NCBI GenBank assembly: GCA_002364085.1
Contig: DEXK01000013.1
Location: forward strand, 308,908 to 372,907
Reading direction: 5' to 3'
Origin: Balneolaceae bacterium UBA3186
Lineage (GTDB): Bacteria; Bacteroidota; Rhodothermia; Balneolales; Balneolaceae
Length of the DNA stretch: 64,000 nt
The stretch's first letter is position 1. Every line of letters begins with the position of its first letter. This document shows positions 7,236-15,171 of the stretch, piece by piece. A program made the position numbers and the translations under genes. Below the pieces are notes generated by a model. It was not told the origin of the DNA and made no database searches. It saw only the letters and a program-made list of their open reading frames with translations.

Positions 7236-8408
7236 GTGTTATCTTTCATTTATGAGATCGAATTATTTGGTGCAATTTTCATGAGTGTGATATTTTTTCT
7301 GGGAGCTGTTCACGGATTGATGCTTACCTTTTTGCTGGTTTCTAAGAAAGTGAATCAACTTTCGAACCGGATTCTGGCTGCATTAATGCTGGTTTTTACT
7401 GTTGACCTGGCTATGGCGGCTTTGCTGAGTGTTGGTTTGCATCACAACTATCCTCATGTGATCGGTCTGGATTTCTCAATTACTTTACTGTACGGTCCGT
7501 TGCTCTATCTTTATTCCGAAACATTAATAAAAGGAAATAAGCGACTCACTCTTGCTCAGAAAAAGCATTTCATCCCCTTTATCCTTTTAACGCTGTATTT
7601 CCTTCCGTTTTATTTTAATTCAGGAGAAACTAAGCTAAATCTGCTTAGTGAAACCGGAGAATTGCAGTACGGAAGTGAATGGATCACTCATTTCAAAGTA
7701 GTGTACAGTCTTGCTTACTTACCTTTTATAATCAGGGATCTGTATCAGTACAGGAAAAAGATCAGAGCAAATTATTCCACACTGGAGAAAAGAAATCTGG
7801 ACTGGTTACAGGGTTTTGTGCTGGCAGGAACGCTGCTCGGAATTACAGCCGGAGTTTTATACACGGTAAGTTCATTCAGTGATTTGCTTAGCGAGTACAC
7901 TGATTTTACACTTCTGGCTTCTACTATTTTTGTGTACAGCATCGGTTATATGGGATTGAAACAGGCTGAGTTCTTTACTCTGATCGGAAGGGAAGAGAAG
8001 CAAGTTCCTAAAGAGGAGAAACCACGACAGGAAAGTTACACGCGCTCCGGATTAAATGAAGAACAAGGCAAAGAATTGCATCAGCAGCTTTGCGCATTGA
8101 TGGATAAAGATAAACCGTATTTACGCAACGATCTCAGTTTAGCCGAACTTGCAGGATTAATGAATATATCGACTCACAATTTAACGGAAGTGATCAATAC
8201 ATTTGCTGATGCCAGTTTCTACGATTTCGTAAACAGCTATCGGGTAGAAAACGTAAAACAAGCGATCAAAGATCCTGAATTTCAAAATTATACGTTATTG
8301 GGGATTGGGCTAGAATCGGGTTTTAATTCTAAATCATCGTTTAACTCGGTTTTCAAAAAGCATACAGGATTAACTCCGTCGCAGTATAAAAAGTCTTTTG
8401 AGGGTTAA
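7236..8408 (+). CDS. Membrane-anchored AraC-family regulator
   Basis: This 390-residue protein joins a membrane sensor region to a DNA-binding domain. Residues 1-250 contain about seven hydrophobic helices (for example SVIFFLGAVHGLMLTFLLV and FIPFILLTLYFLPFYF), a charged linker runs to about residue 275, and the last 100 residues form a double helix-turn-helix of AraC type (SLAELAGLMNISTHNLTEVI ... GIGLESGFNSKSSFNSVFKK, ending GLTPSQYK). Such proteins are common in the FCB group. No regulated target is identifiable next to it because both flanks are repeat DNA. The listed start is GTG, and the ATG at 7281 is an alternative that shortens the first helix. Confidence 0.85.
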   Translation: MLSFIYEIELFGAIFMSVIFFLGAVHGLMLTFLLVSKKVNQLSNRILAALMLVFTVDLAMAALLSVGLHHNYPHVIGLDFSITLLYGPLLYLYSETLIKGNKRLTLAQKKHFIPFILLTLYFLPFYFNSGETKLNLLSETGELQYGSEWITHFKVVYSLAYLPFIIRDLYQYRKKIRANYSTLEKRNLDWLQGFVLAGTLLGITAGVLYTVSSFSDLLSEYTDFTLLASTIFVYSIGYMGLKQAEFFTLIGREEKQVPKEEKPRQESYTRSGLNEEQGKELHQQLCALMDKDKPYLRNDLSLAELAGLMNISTHNLTEVINTFADASFYDFVNSYRVENVKQAIKDPEFQNYTLLGIGLESGFNSKSSFNSVFKKHTGLTPSQYKKSFEG

Positions 8409-8420
8409 GATTCAATATGT

Positions 8421-9282
8421 CGTGTCATCCTGAACTTGTTTCAGGATCTTTGTGAGGTTTAATTCTGGTTGTTATATCCGGCATTCCGATCAACGCTGTT
8501 TCAATAGCCATCACCCCGCTTTCAGCGAAATGATGGAAATCTAATTCTCCGTCTGTCGGGTTTTGCACGGCTGACGGATTTTGGTTGCTGAGGACACAGA
8601 TCGTTTTAAAGAATATTAAACAAGCAGATCCTTCAGGTTCTGCGGTTTATGCAATTGCCTGCCTTTACTCGCTGCGGGATAAATCCCTTGCTAGCTTATG
8701 AACGGAATTTTTATATCTGACACTCCGATCAACGCTGACACAACCTCCATTACCTCGATTTAATCTGGTTCTTGGAACGAACCTCCCCAGTTCCTAAACA
8801 AATTCTTTGGTTCTGAGTAGTTCGCCCCTCCTTGGTTAAGGAGGGGAATTCCCGAGATGATTCTAATTTTTATCAACGAGTCCTCCTCCTGTTGCAGGAG
8901 GAGACAGAGGAGGTCTGTAACTTTAGAAATTTAAACCAAAGTCATTCCTGCGAAGGCAGGAATCTGGATCGTTATCAATGAATGTGATCCTAAAAAAGAT
9001 CCGGATCTCGGGCATACGCCGCGAGATGACTTTAACTTGTTGTTGAACAAGAAACGGACCTCCCCAATTCCGAAACAAATTCTTAGGCTCTGAGTAGTTC
9101 GCCCCTCCTTGGATAAGGAGGGGAATTACCGAGTTGATTCTAATTTTTATCAAGGCGTCCTCCTCCTGTTGCAGGAGGAGAAAGAGGAGGTCTTTTCTAC
9201 TTTGCGATCAAGAATCCGGATCGTTATCAAGAGTGTAGTCTTCATATAAATCCAGATCTCGGGCATACGCCGCGAGATGACC
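8421..9282. repeat. Composite hairpin repeat block, copy 4 (with internal duplication)
   Basis: The region from the AraC gene to the TonB receptor gene is almost entirely repeat. It contains an ATCCTGAA/TTCAGGAT hairpin at 8427, a CCATCA/TGATGG fold at 8508-8536, a TCCGTC/GACGGA fold near 8549-8579, and a REP hairpin at 8616-8652. Two successive copies of the CCCCTCCTT ... ATCTCG series follow (CCCC starts at 8825 and 9102, ATCTCG at 9005 and 9256). No gene is supported. Confidence 0.82.
8616..8652 (+). repeat. REP-like hairpin (CC-TTCA-GG core)
   Basis: GCAGA at 8624-8628 pairs with TCTGC at 8639-8643. Inside it CC pairs with GG around a TTCA loop, with a T/T mismatch between the two stems, and TTAAAC ... 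GTTTA flank it. The same plan and flanks occur at 12193-12229 and, inverted, at 39603-39639. Confidence 0.65.
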
Positions 9283-9397
9283 GAGCTCAATTTTCATACC
9301 CAATTATTAGCCCGCGAAACAGAACACAAATCCTTAAATACAATCAAAAAAGAAGTCCAGTCCCAACGGTGTGGACGTTTATGGGGATATATGAAGG

Positions 9398-9405
9398 TAT
9401 TTTTG
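9398..9405 (+). promoter_or_regulatory. Candidate -7 motif of the TonB receptor gene
   Basis: TATTTTTG fits TAnnTTTG and lies 31 bases before the ATG, a normal leader distance. A TTTA stretch about 18 bases upstream could serve as the -33 element. Confidence 0.4.
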
Positions 9406-9436
9406 TGCGAATCAATTAACCGCATAAAATATATTC

Positions 9437-11779
9437 ATGAAGAAAATTTCACTGTTTCTGATCCTGACCGGACTTTCATTTTCAGTTTTTGCCAGACAAT
9501 CGACACCACCTCAAACTCAGGAAATCACGGGAGTGGTTATAGACAGGCTGACTCAGGAAACACTTATCGGGGTAAATGTTTTAGTTCTGGATCATGAGCC
9601 TCTTCTCGGAACATCCACGGATGAACATGGGAATTTTGTTTTGAAGAATGTCCCGTTGGGGAGGCATGATATTAAGTTCAGTTATCTTGGATTTGAGACT
9701 GTGATATTGCGAAATATTCTGGTCAGCTCGGGTAAACAAACAGTTCTTAATGTTGAAATGGAAGAATCTGTATTTGAAGGAGAAGCTATTGAGGTGGTTG
9801 CCACTATTCAGAAAGACAAACCCATCAACGATTTTGCCAAAGTAAGTGTGAAACAATTCACGGTAGAAGAAACGCAACGTTATGCAGGCGGATTAGACGA
9901 TCCGGGTAGATTAGTGACCGTTTTTCCGGGAGTAAATTCCACCGGAGGTGTTCAGAACAATGCTATTTCGATTCGTGGAAATGCACCCAAAAGTGTACAA
10001 TGGAGATTGGAAGGAATTGAGATCCCAAACCCAAATCATTTTGCTGGTCTCTCGGTAGCTGGTGGTGGTGGATTGACATTATTCAGTGCTCAGCTACTTT
10101 CGAATTCGGATTTTTTTACCGGTGCTTTTCCTTCAGAATATGGGAATGCTCTTTCCGGTGTGTTTGATATTAACTTCAGATCAGGAAACAGAAATAAAAG
10201 AGAGCACGCTTTTCAAATCGGAATAAACGGATTAGAGGCAAGTTCCGGAGGTCCTATAAAAAAGAACGGCTCTGCAACCTATTTGTTCAATTACCGGTTT
10301 TCAACTTTAACGCTGTTACAACCATTGCTGCCTGTTGAGGGACGAATTCAATATCAGGATCTGTCGTTCAAAATTGATGTACCAACTCAAAATAGTGGTC
10401 GTTTCGAGTTTTGGGGAATCGGAGGTTTGGATCTTCAAACTATGGAAGCTAAAACAGATTCAAGCAAATGGGAATACGCATTCAGTGATTTCACAGAAAA
10501 CCGAATTGATCTGGGAGTAGGAGCTGTGGGAGTTTCACATAGTATCACCGTAAACAATAAAGGATATCTGAAAAGCACTCTGGCTTTATCCGGTAATTCC
10601 ACTGAATATTCAGAAGAACGTTTTGACGATAATTTAAATCTGAATCCATATTTGAATATTGATGACAATACAAGTCGACTGGCTTTTAAAACTTTTCTGA
10701 ATCAAGGACTTGGCAAAAGAATAACTACACGTACAGGAGTGGAATTACAACAGCTTTATTTCAATTTTGATCTGGCTGGAAAACCCGATAACTCATCTCC
10801 TTATCAAAGTCTGATTCGGCAAAAAGATCATGCGCAACTGTATCAGATATATCATCAATCAGAATTCAATGTGTCATCGCGGTTATCAGTTTTGGGAGGT
10901 TTACACGGACAGTGGTTTTCTGTAAATGATGAATTTGTTCTGGAACCCAGAGCTGCGATCAGCTGGCAGTTGTTAACTGAAACAGCGTTAAATATTGGCT
11001 ATGGCTTGCACAGTCAGATCGAAGAATTGGATGTTTATTTTGTCCAGCCACAGGCGAATTTTCCGAATAAAAACCTTAAAACAAGTAAAGCTCATCATTT
11101 GGTAGCTTCCGTAGATCAGGGAATCGGAGAGGTGCATCGAATTAAGATCGAGGGATTTTGGCAAAATATGTTTGATGTTCCGGTAATCGCAGACAGTAGT
11201 TTTTCGATGCTGAATTATGTGCATGATTTCACTTTTACGGACGCTCTGGTGAATGAAGGAAAAGGAGAGAACTACGGAATAGAATTAACGGTAGAGCGAT
11301 TTATGATCAAAGGATATTATTATTTGCTGACCGGTACTTTTTATTCAAACAGATACAAAGGCGGAGATGAAATCTGGAGAAATGGTCGCTTTGATCAGAA
11401 AATAGCAGCGAATGTTCTTTTTGGGAAAGAATTCAATTTAAGAGAAGGACGAAATTTACTGGGATTAAATGTTCGTGGAAGCATAACAGGAGGAGAGCGT
11501 TACAGTCCGGTGCTTCAAGCCGCATCGATGAATGCCGAAGAAGTGGTATTCGATGAGAAAAGAGCATTTTCTCAACAGTTTGATACGCATTACATTGTTG
11601 ATCTTTCAGTTACGTATCGAACGAACAAAGAAAACTACTCGACCTTGTGGGCACTTCAGGTAAAAAATTTATTGGGAGCCAAGGATCCAAGATTCGATTA
11701 TAACTTCAAAACGGAAAAAGTAGATCTTATTAAAGAAGGATTAGTATTGCCTTTACTCAGCTGGAAAATTGAGTTTTAA
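9437..11779 (+). CDS. TonB-dependent outer-membrane receptor
   Basis: A 780-residue receptor. It has a Sec signal peptide (about residues 1-19, ending SVFA), then a carboxypeptidase-D regulatory-like beta domain (ITGVVIDRLTQETLIGVNV ... LGRHDIKFSYLGFE). A plug domain follows, with the usual NNAISIRGNAPKSVQWRLEG signature, and then a long beta-barrel ending in the aromatic LSWKIEF that directs outer-membrane insertion. No SusD-like gene is adjacent, so it is not a typical SusCD pair. The substrate cannot be told, though siderophore or small-molecule uptake is possible. A candidate TAnnTTTG promoter precedes it and a strong hairpin follows 20 bases after the stop. Confidence 0.9.
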   Translation: MKKISLFLILTGLSFSVFARQSTPPQTQEITGVVIDRLTQETLIGVNVLVLDHEPLLGTSTDEHGNFVLKNVPLGRHDIKFSYLGFETVILRNILVSSGKQTVLNVEMEESVFEGEAIEVVATIQKDKPINDFAKVSVKQFTVEETQRYAGGLDDPGRLVTVFPGVNSTGGVQNNAISIRGNAPKSVQWRLEGIEIPNPNHFAGLSVAGGGGLTLFSAQLLSNSDFFTGAFPSEYGNALSGVFDINFRSGNRNKREHAFQIGINGLEASSGGPIKKNGSATYLFNYRFSTLTLLQPLLPVEGRIQYQDLSFKIDVPTQNSGRFEFWGIGGLDLQTMEAKTDSSKWEYAFSDFTENRIDLGVGAVGVSHSITVNNKGYLKSTLALSGNSTEYSEERFDDNLNLNPYLNIDDNTSRLAFKTFLNQGLGKRITTRTGVELQQLYFNFDLAGKPDNSSPYQSLIRQKDHAQLYQIYHQSEFNVSSRLSVLGGLHGQWFSVNDEFVLEPRAAISWQLLTETALNIGYGLHSQIEELDVYFVQPQANFPNKNLKTSKAHHLVASVDQGIGEVHRIKIEGFWQNMFDVPVIADSSFSMLNYVHDFTFTDALVNEGKGENYGIELTVERFMIKGYYYLLTGTFYSNRYKGGDEIWRNGRFDQKIAANVLFGKEFNLREGRNLLGLNVRGSITGGERYSPVLQAASMNAEEVVFDEKRAFSQQFDTHYIVDLSVTYRTNKENYSTLWALQVKNLLGAKDPRFDYNFKTEKVDLIKEGLVLPLLSWKIEF

Positions 11780-11798
11780 AAAAAGGATTCCTACTCCA

Positions 11799-11829
11799 AT
11801 CCATCAGACGGGTAATCCGTCAGATGGAT
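11799..11829 (+). terminator. Hairpin after the TonB receptor gene
   Basis: ATCCATC (11799-11805) pairs with GATGGAT (11823-11829), and GACGG pairs with CCGTC, with one A/A mismatch and a five-base loop. It is 20 bases past the stop codon and may end transcription, although there is no T-run, only ATTTTGG. Confidence 0.45.
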
Positions 11830-11886
11830 TTTGGGTGCTCTGCGTCGGAAACGGACCTCCCCGAATTTCAAGCAAATTTTTGGGTT

Positions 11887-12105
11887 ATGTGTACTTTTGT
11901 ACCGACAAAAGTACCAAAAGCTCCCGACAAGAATTATTGGCGCGAACTCCATTGCATCGACTAATCATTACAAAAGGTCTTCGTTCATATGATGCATATT
12001 CACGAATCATCCTGAGTGTAATGATCGCTCCTTCGGAGCCGTCGATTTCATTACGTTCTTGGCTCGCCAATAATTCTAAAGGTCGTTGTAACTGGTAGCT
12101 TTTTG
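11887..12105. repeat. Large foldable repeat element, complete copy
   Basis: It opens with the GTACTTTTG/CAAAAGTAC hairpin (11891-11914). Outer arms AGAATTATTGGCG (11930-11942) and CGCCAATAATTCT (12065-12077) are perfectly complementary. Within lie a CATTACA/TGTAATG pair and a GCTCC-TTC-GGAGC hairpin. It is joined to a truncated piece of the composite hairpin block (11833-11885). Related copies lie at 26293 and 63912. The reverse strand has an open frame that is conserved only because the repeat is. Confidence 0.75.
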
Positions 12106-12192
12106 TGAGGGCCAATGGCTCATTCAAAAGGGTTTCCATTTTATCTGCATTCAGCACTAGACCATGAAAATCACAGATCGTTTGAGAGGATT

Positions 12193-12229
12193 TTAAACTA
12201 GCAGGTCCTTCAGGGCCGGCGGTTTATAC
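12193..12229 (+). repeat. REP-like hairpin (CC-TTCA-GG core)
   Basis: A degenerate copy of the element at 8616-8652: TTAAACTA flank, GCAGG/CCGGC outer arms with one mismatch, CC-TTCA-GG core, then GGTTTATAC. The following 40 bases (ATTGCCTGCC ... GGGATAAATC) also match those after 8652, so the repeated unit extends beyond the hairpin. From here to 12467 no gene is present. Confidence 0.6.
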
Positions 12230-12467
12230 AATTGCCTGCCTTTACTCGCTGCGGGATAAATCTCTGTTTTGTGTACCTGACTAAATCTATGGCACCACCA
12301 ACACTCCAAATCAAATTTACCAGTGAGGACTTCAGAATGACCCATTAATTTGTTTATTAATATCTGTCAAAGAATTTCCCGTCATCAGCAGAAATGACTT
12401 AAGATATTTCCGATGTCTCCAAAATAAATATGAACCTTTGCCTTTTTTGAACGACTATGCTTGTGAG

Positions 12468-13013
12468 ATGAATAACAGATCAAATCATATTCTGAATGAG
12501 TCACTTGCCCGGAAATATCAATCCGGAGATAGGGAGGCTTTAAAAGATTTGATCAGGAGGTTTAATCCTCAGTTGAGATCTAAAATTTATTATCACACCA
12601 GAAATAAAGATTCGGTACATGATATCAGTCAGGATTGTTGGTATGTGATCATCACGAAACTGGAAGAAGTAAAATTTCAGGTTGGATTTGAAGCGTGGGC
12701 ACTAAACATCGCTCGAAATAAATCCATCGACTGGATCCGTCATCAACAAAAAGAAAGAAATCGAAAGTCGGATTCAGAGCAGGAGAACTCTTCAAGTGAT
12801 CAAGTGGAAGAAAACGATCTCAGAGATGCCAGGATCAACGAAATAAGAAAGAGTATGAATTTGATATCAGATGCTCAGAGAATTGTTTTGGAATTATTTT
12901 ACGTGGAGAATTTGAGCATAAAGGAGATCTCAATTGTGCTGGGAATCTCTTCGGGAACAGTAAAATCGAGATTATATACCGCCAGAGAATATTTAAAGAA
13001 AACCATCAAATAA
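12468..13013 (+). CDS. ECF-type RNA polymerase sigma factor
   Basis: A 181-residue extracytoplasmic-function sigma factor. Region 2 covers about residues 20-95 (LIRRFNPQLRSKIYYHTRNK, HDISQDCW, FEAWALNIARNKSIDWIRHQ). Region 4 is the C-terminal helix-turn-helix (AQRIVLELFYVENLSIKEIS, LGISSGTVKSRLYTAREYLK). The start was set at the ATG at 12468, because a TTG ten codons earlier adds nothing conserved. The next gene, 16 bases downstream, encodes a small membrane protein that may act as its anti-sigma factor. Such pairs usually regulate each other, but the regulon is not visible. Confidence 0.9.
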   Translation: MNNRSNHILNESLARKYQSGDREALKDLIRRFNPQLRSKIYYHTRNKDSVHDISQDCWYVIITKLEEVKFQVGFEAWALNIARNKSIDWIRHQQKERNRKSDSEQENSSSDQVEENDLRDARINEIRKSMNLISDAQRIVLELFYVENLSIKEISIVLGISSGTVKSRLYTAREYLKKTIK

Positions 13014-13029
13014 AACAGTTGGAACTATT

Positions 13030-13416
13030 ATGAAAAAAGAAGACATAGACAAACTGATAGAAGAGTCGTTAAACAAGGAAGAAGCCAAGTTCTATCACGA
13101 GCTTGAGGAAGAAGGATTATTCAAGCAGTGGGGTGGATTATACACCGGAAGGTTAGGGGGATGGGCGATGTTTATTACTATCGTAAACGTGGTAATTACA
13201 ATATTTGCCTTTTGGTTTGGCTACAAATATTTCACCGAAACAGACCCAATGTTAATGGCAAGATATGGAGCTATTATGATCATTGGTTTGATTATGAATG
13301 GAATGGTAAAGCTTTGGCACTGGATGCAAATGGATAAGAATTCCATCTTGCGTGAAATGAAACGAATGGAATTTCAAATTGCTGTGCTTTCTGAGAAAGT
13401 TTCTGACAAATCGTAA
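13030..13416 (+). CDS. Small membrane protein (DUF6768-like), possible anti-sigma partner
   Basis: A 128-residue protein. A soluble acidic N-terminus (KKEDIDKLIEESLNKEEAKF, then YHELEEEG) is followed by two membrane helices (about residues 47-66 and 78-97) and a charged C-terminal helix. The pattern of an N-terminal KEEAxFY motif, two membrane segments and a final helix, together with its place immediately behind an ECF sigma factor, is that of the DUF6768 family. The family name is from memory. Holding the sigma factor at the membrane is an inference from context and is not shown by any motif. Confidence 0.7.
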   Translation: MKKEDIDKLIEESLNKEEAKFYHELEEEGLFKQWGGLYTGRLGGWAMFITIVNVVITIFAFWFGYKYFTETDPMLMARYGAIMIIGLIMNGMVKLWHWMQMDKNSILREMKRMEFQIAVLSEKVSDKS

Positions 13417-13437
13417 AAAAAGAGCAGGGCAGGTTTG

Positions 13438-13893
13438 CTACTCAACGATAAACTTGCCTTTCATTAAACCGAAATGTCCGGGTACCGAACACAGAAAATT
13501 ATAAATCCCTTTTGGCGGAGCTTCAAATGTAATGGTAGTTGATTCGCCGCCACCAATAACTTCGGTAAAAGCTATAATGTCTTCTTTTGATTCAGGAACA
13601 TATCCATTTTCTTTCTCATCGAGTACACTCATGGCAAATGGTCGGATTTCAATCTCTTTATTAAGAAGTACAAAATTGTGTCCCATTTCTTCTTTTGTTC
13701 GTTTTCCTGTATGAATCAAAGTAAGCTCAATCGTACTGCCGGATTTTACTTTTATTTCATCCAGATCAAATCTCATCCCATCATTAGATTGGATGGTAAC
13801 TTTTTGTATAGAATTCTGAGCGTTGGCAACTTGGTTAATTGCTATAAACAGAATTGCTGAAATAAGGAGGGTTAGAAATTTGGGAAAGGTCAA
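13438..13893 (-). CDS. Azurin/auracyanin-like blue copper protein, exported
   Basis: This 151-residue protein starts with a signal peptide (cleavage likely after VANA). The mature part is a cupredoxin. The copper ligands are seen as His in EEMGHNFVLL and Cys/His/Met in FLCSVPGHFGLMKGKF, the azurin arrangement. Such proteins carry single electrons in the periplasm. No ATG is available in frame, so TTG at 13893 is the start. It is transcribed divergently from the ethylene-receptor-like kinase gene with 105 bases between them. That raises the possibility that the copper-binding kinase controls it, but this is inference. Confidence 0.87.
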   Translation of the reverse strand: MTFPKFLTLLISAILFIAINQVANAQNSIQKVTIQSNDGMRFDLDEIKVKSGSTIELTLIHTGKRTKEEMGHNFVLLNKEIEIRPFAMSVLDEKENGYVPESKEDIIAFTEVIGGGESTTITFEAPPKGIYNFLCSVPGHFGLMKGKFIVE

Positions 13894-13998
13894 TATTGAA
13901 TGATATTTGTTTCTAAACGATTAGATTAAATTAAGTAAATGGCTTTTGAATAAGAATTAGAGTTAATTTAAATATATACGTAACCTCATCACGCTACT

Positions 13999-15171
13999 AT
14001 GGACGGAATTTTATTACTTAACTCGATCTTTGAAATCTTCAATAATAATTACATGCCGCATGGAGCTTGCTATTTTTGGGAGCCTACTACCTTGTGGAGT
14101 AACGTTGTGGGAGATGGAGTAACTGCCTTTTCTTATTATATGATTCCAGGCCTATTGATCTATTTCGTTAACAAGCGAAAGGATATAGAGGTAAATGCAC
14201 TTTTGGTTGCTTTCGCTATATTTATTGTCGCTTGTGGAACCGTTCACGTGATGATGATCGTAAATGTCTGGATCCCTTACTACGATATTTCCGGAATGAT
14301 CAAAATAATAATGGCACTAGTATCAGTTGGTACTGTATTTATGCTTTGGAAAAGCATGCCGGAATTGCTGAAAATTCCAAGTCCTGCAGCCTTACAGGAA
14401 GCAAATGATGAAATTAAGTCTTTGAATGAAAACTTAGAAGACAAGGTAAAGCACAGAACCCAAGCATTGGAAGAAATGAACAGCGAACTGGAGAGTTTCA
14501 GTTATTCTATTTCGCATGATCTCCAAATACCGGTAAGAGCTATTTTAGGATATTCAGCAATGCTTGAAGAAGATCATATTGATCAGCTTGAGGAAGAAGG
14601 CATAAGAAAGCTTCAAAATATTTCGAACAGTGCATTGAAAATGAATGAGCTGATCCAGGGTATTCTTGAGTTCTCACGACTTGGAAGAAAAGACAAAACG
14701 GATTCAATGATAGATATGAATCTGCTTTTTAATGAATCGGTTAATGAGATCAGAGCGGGAGAAACTACTCAAAAAGAGATCGAATTGAATATGGAAGAAT
14801 TGCCTTCGGTGTATGGCGATGAAGCTATGATGAAACAGGTGGTTAATAATTTGCTTTCAAATGCAGTTAAGTATTCCATCAATCAGGAAAAAATAAAAAT
14901 TGACGTATCAGCTGAAGTTTCAGAAAATGAAATTACCTACTTCGTTAAGGATTACGGAATTGGCTTTGATGAAAAATATAAGCACAAGATGTTCGATGTT
15001 TTCCAACGACTACATGATGAAAATACCGTAAAAGGTTCCGGAGTTGGGTTAGCAATTGTGAACCGAATTATTGTTAAACATTTTGGTCGTGTAGATGCTC
15101 ATTCTAACGGAAACGGAACAACTATTGAATTTACGCTTCCTAAGAAAAAGCTGTTAAAACCTGTAGAGTAA
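13999..15171 (+). CDS. Sensor histidine kinase with ethylene-receptor-type transmembrane domain
   Basis: A 390-residue kinase. Residues 1-120 hold three membrane helices that match the N-terminal domain of plant ethylene receptors and cyanobacterial relatives. The residues known in ETR1 for ethylene and Cu(I) binding (Asp25, Tyr32, Ile35, Pro36, Ile62, Cys65, His69) appear with identical spacing as Asp39, Tyr46, Ile49, Pro50, Ile76, Cys79 and His83 (VACGTVH). A coiled linker leads to the phosphoacceptor His173 (SISHDL), an N-box (NNLLSNAVKYS), a G1 box (DYGIGFD) and a G2 box (GSGVGLAIV). No receiver domain or adjacent response regulator is present. It ends exactly where the opposing mannosidase gene ends. 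Confidence 0.9.
   Translation: MDGILLLNSIFEIFNNNYMPHGACYFWEPTTLWSNVVGDGVTAFSYYMIPGLLIYFVNKRKDIEVNALLVAFAIFIVACGTVHVMMIVNVWIPYYDISGMIKIIMALVSVGTVFMLWKSMPELLKIPSPAALQEANDEIKSLNENLEDKVKHRTQALEEMNSELESFSYSISHDLQIPVRAILGYSAMLEEDHIDQLEEEGIRKLQNISNSALKMNELIQGILEFSRLGRKDKTDSMIDMNLLFNESVNEIRAGETTQKEIELNMEELPSVYGDEAMMKQVVNNLLSNAVKYSINQEKIKIDVSAEVSENEITYFVKDYGIGFDEKYKHKMFDVFQRLHDENTVKGSGVGLAIVNRIIVKHFGRVDAHSNGNGTTIEFTLPKKKLLKPVE

Noticed and set aside
9277..9597. Open frame before and across the start of the TonB receptor gene
   Set aside because: It begins in a repeat and overlaps the receptor's signal peptide region in another frame. The receptor has a family match and a promoter, and this frame has none.
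11885..12157. Reverse-strand frame with a relative at 26264-26494
   Set aside because: Both run through the large foldable element, and start and end differ between copies. No ribosome-binding site or protein family is recognisable.
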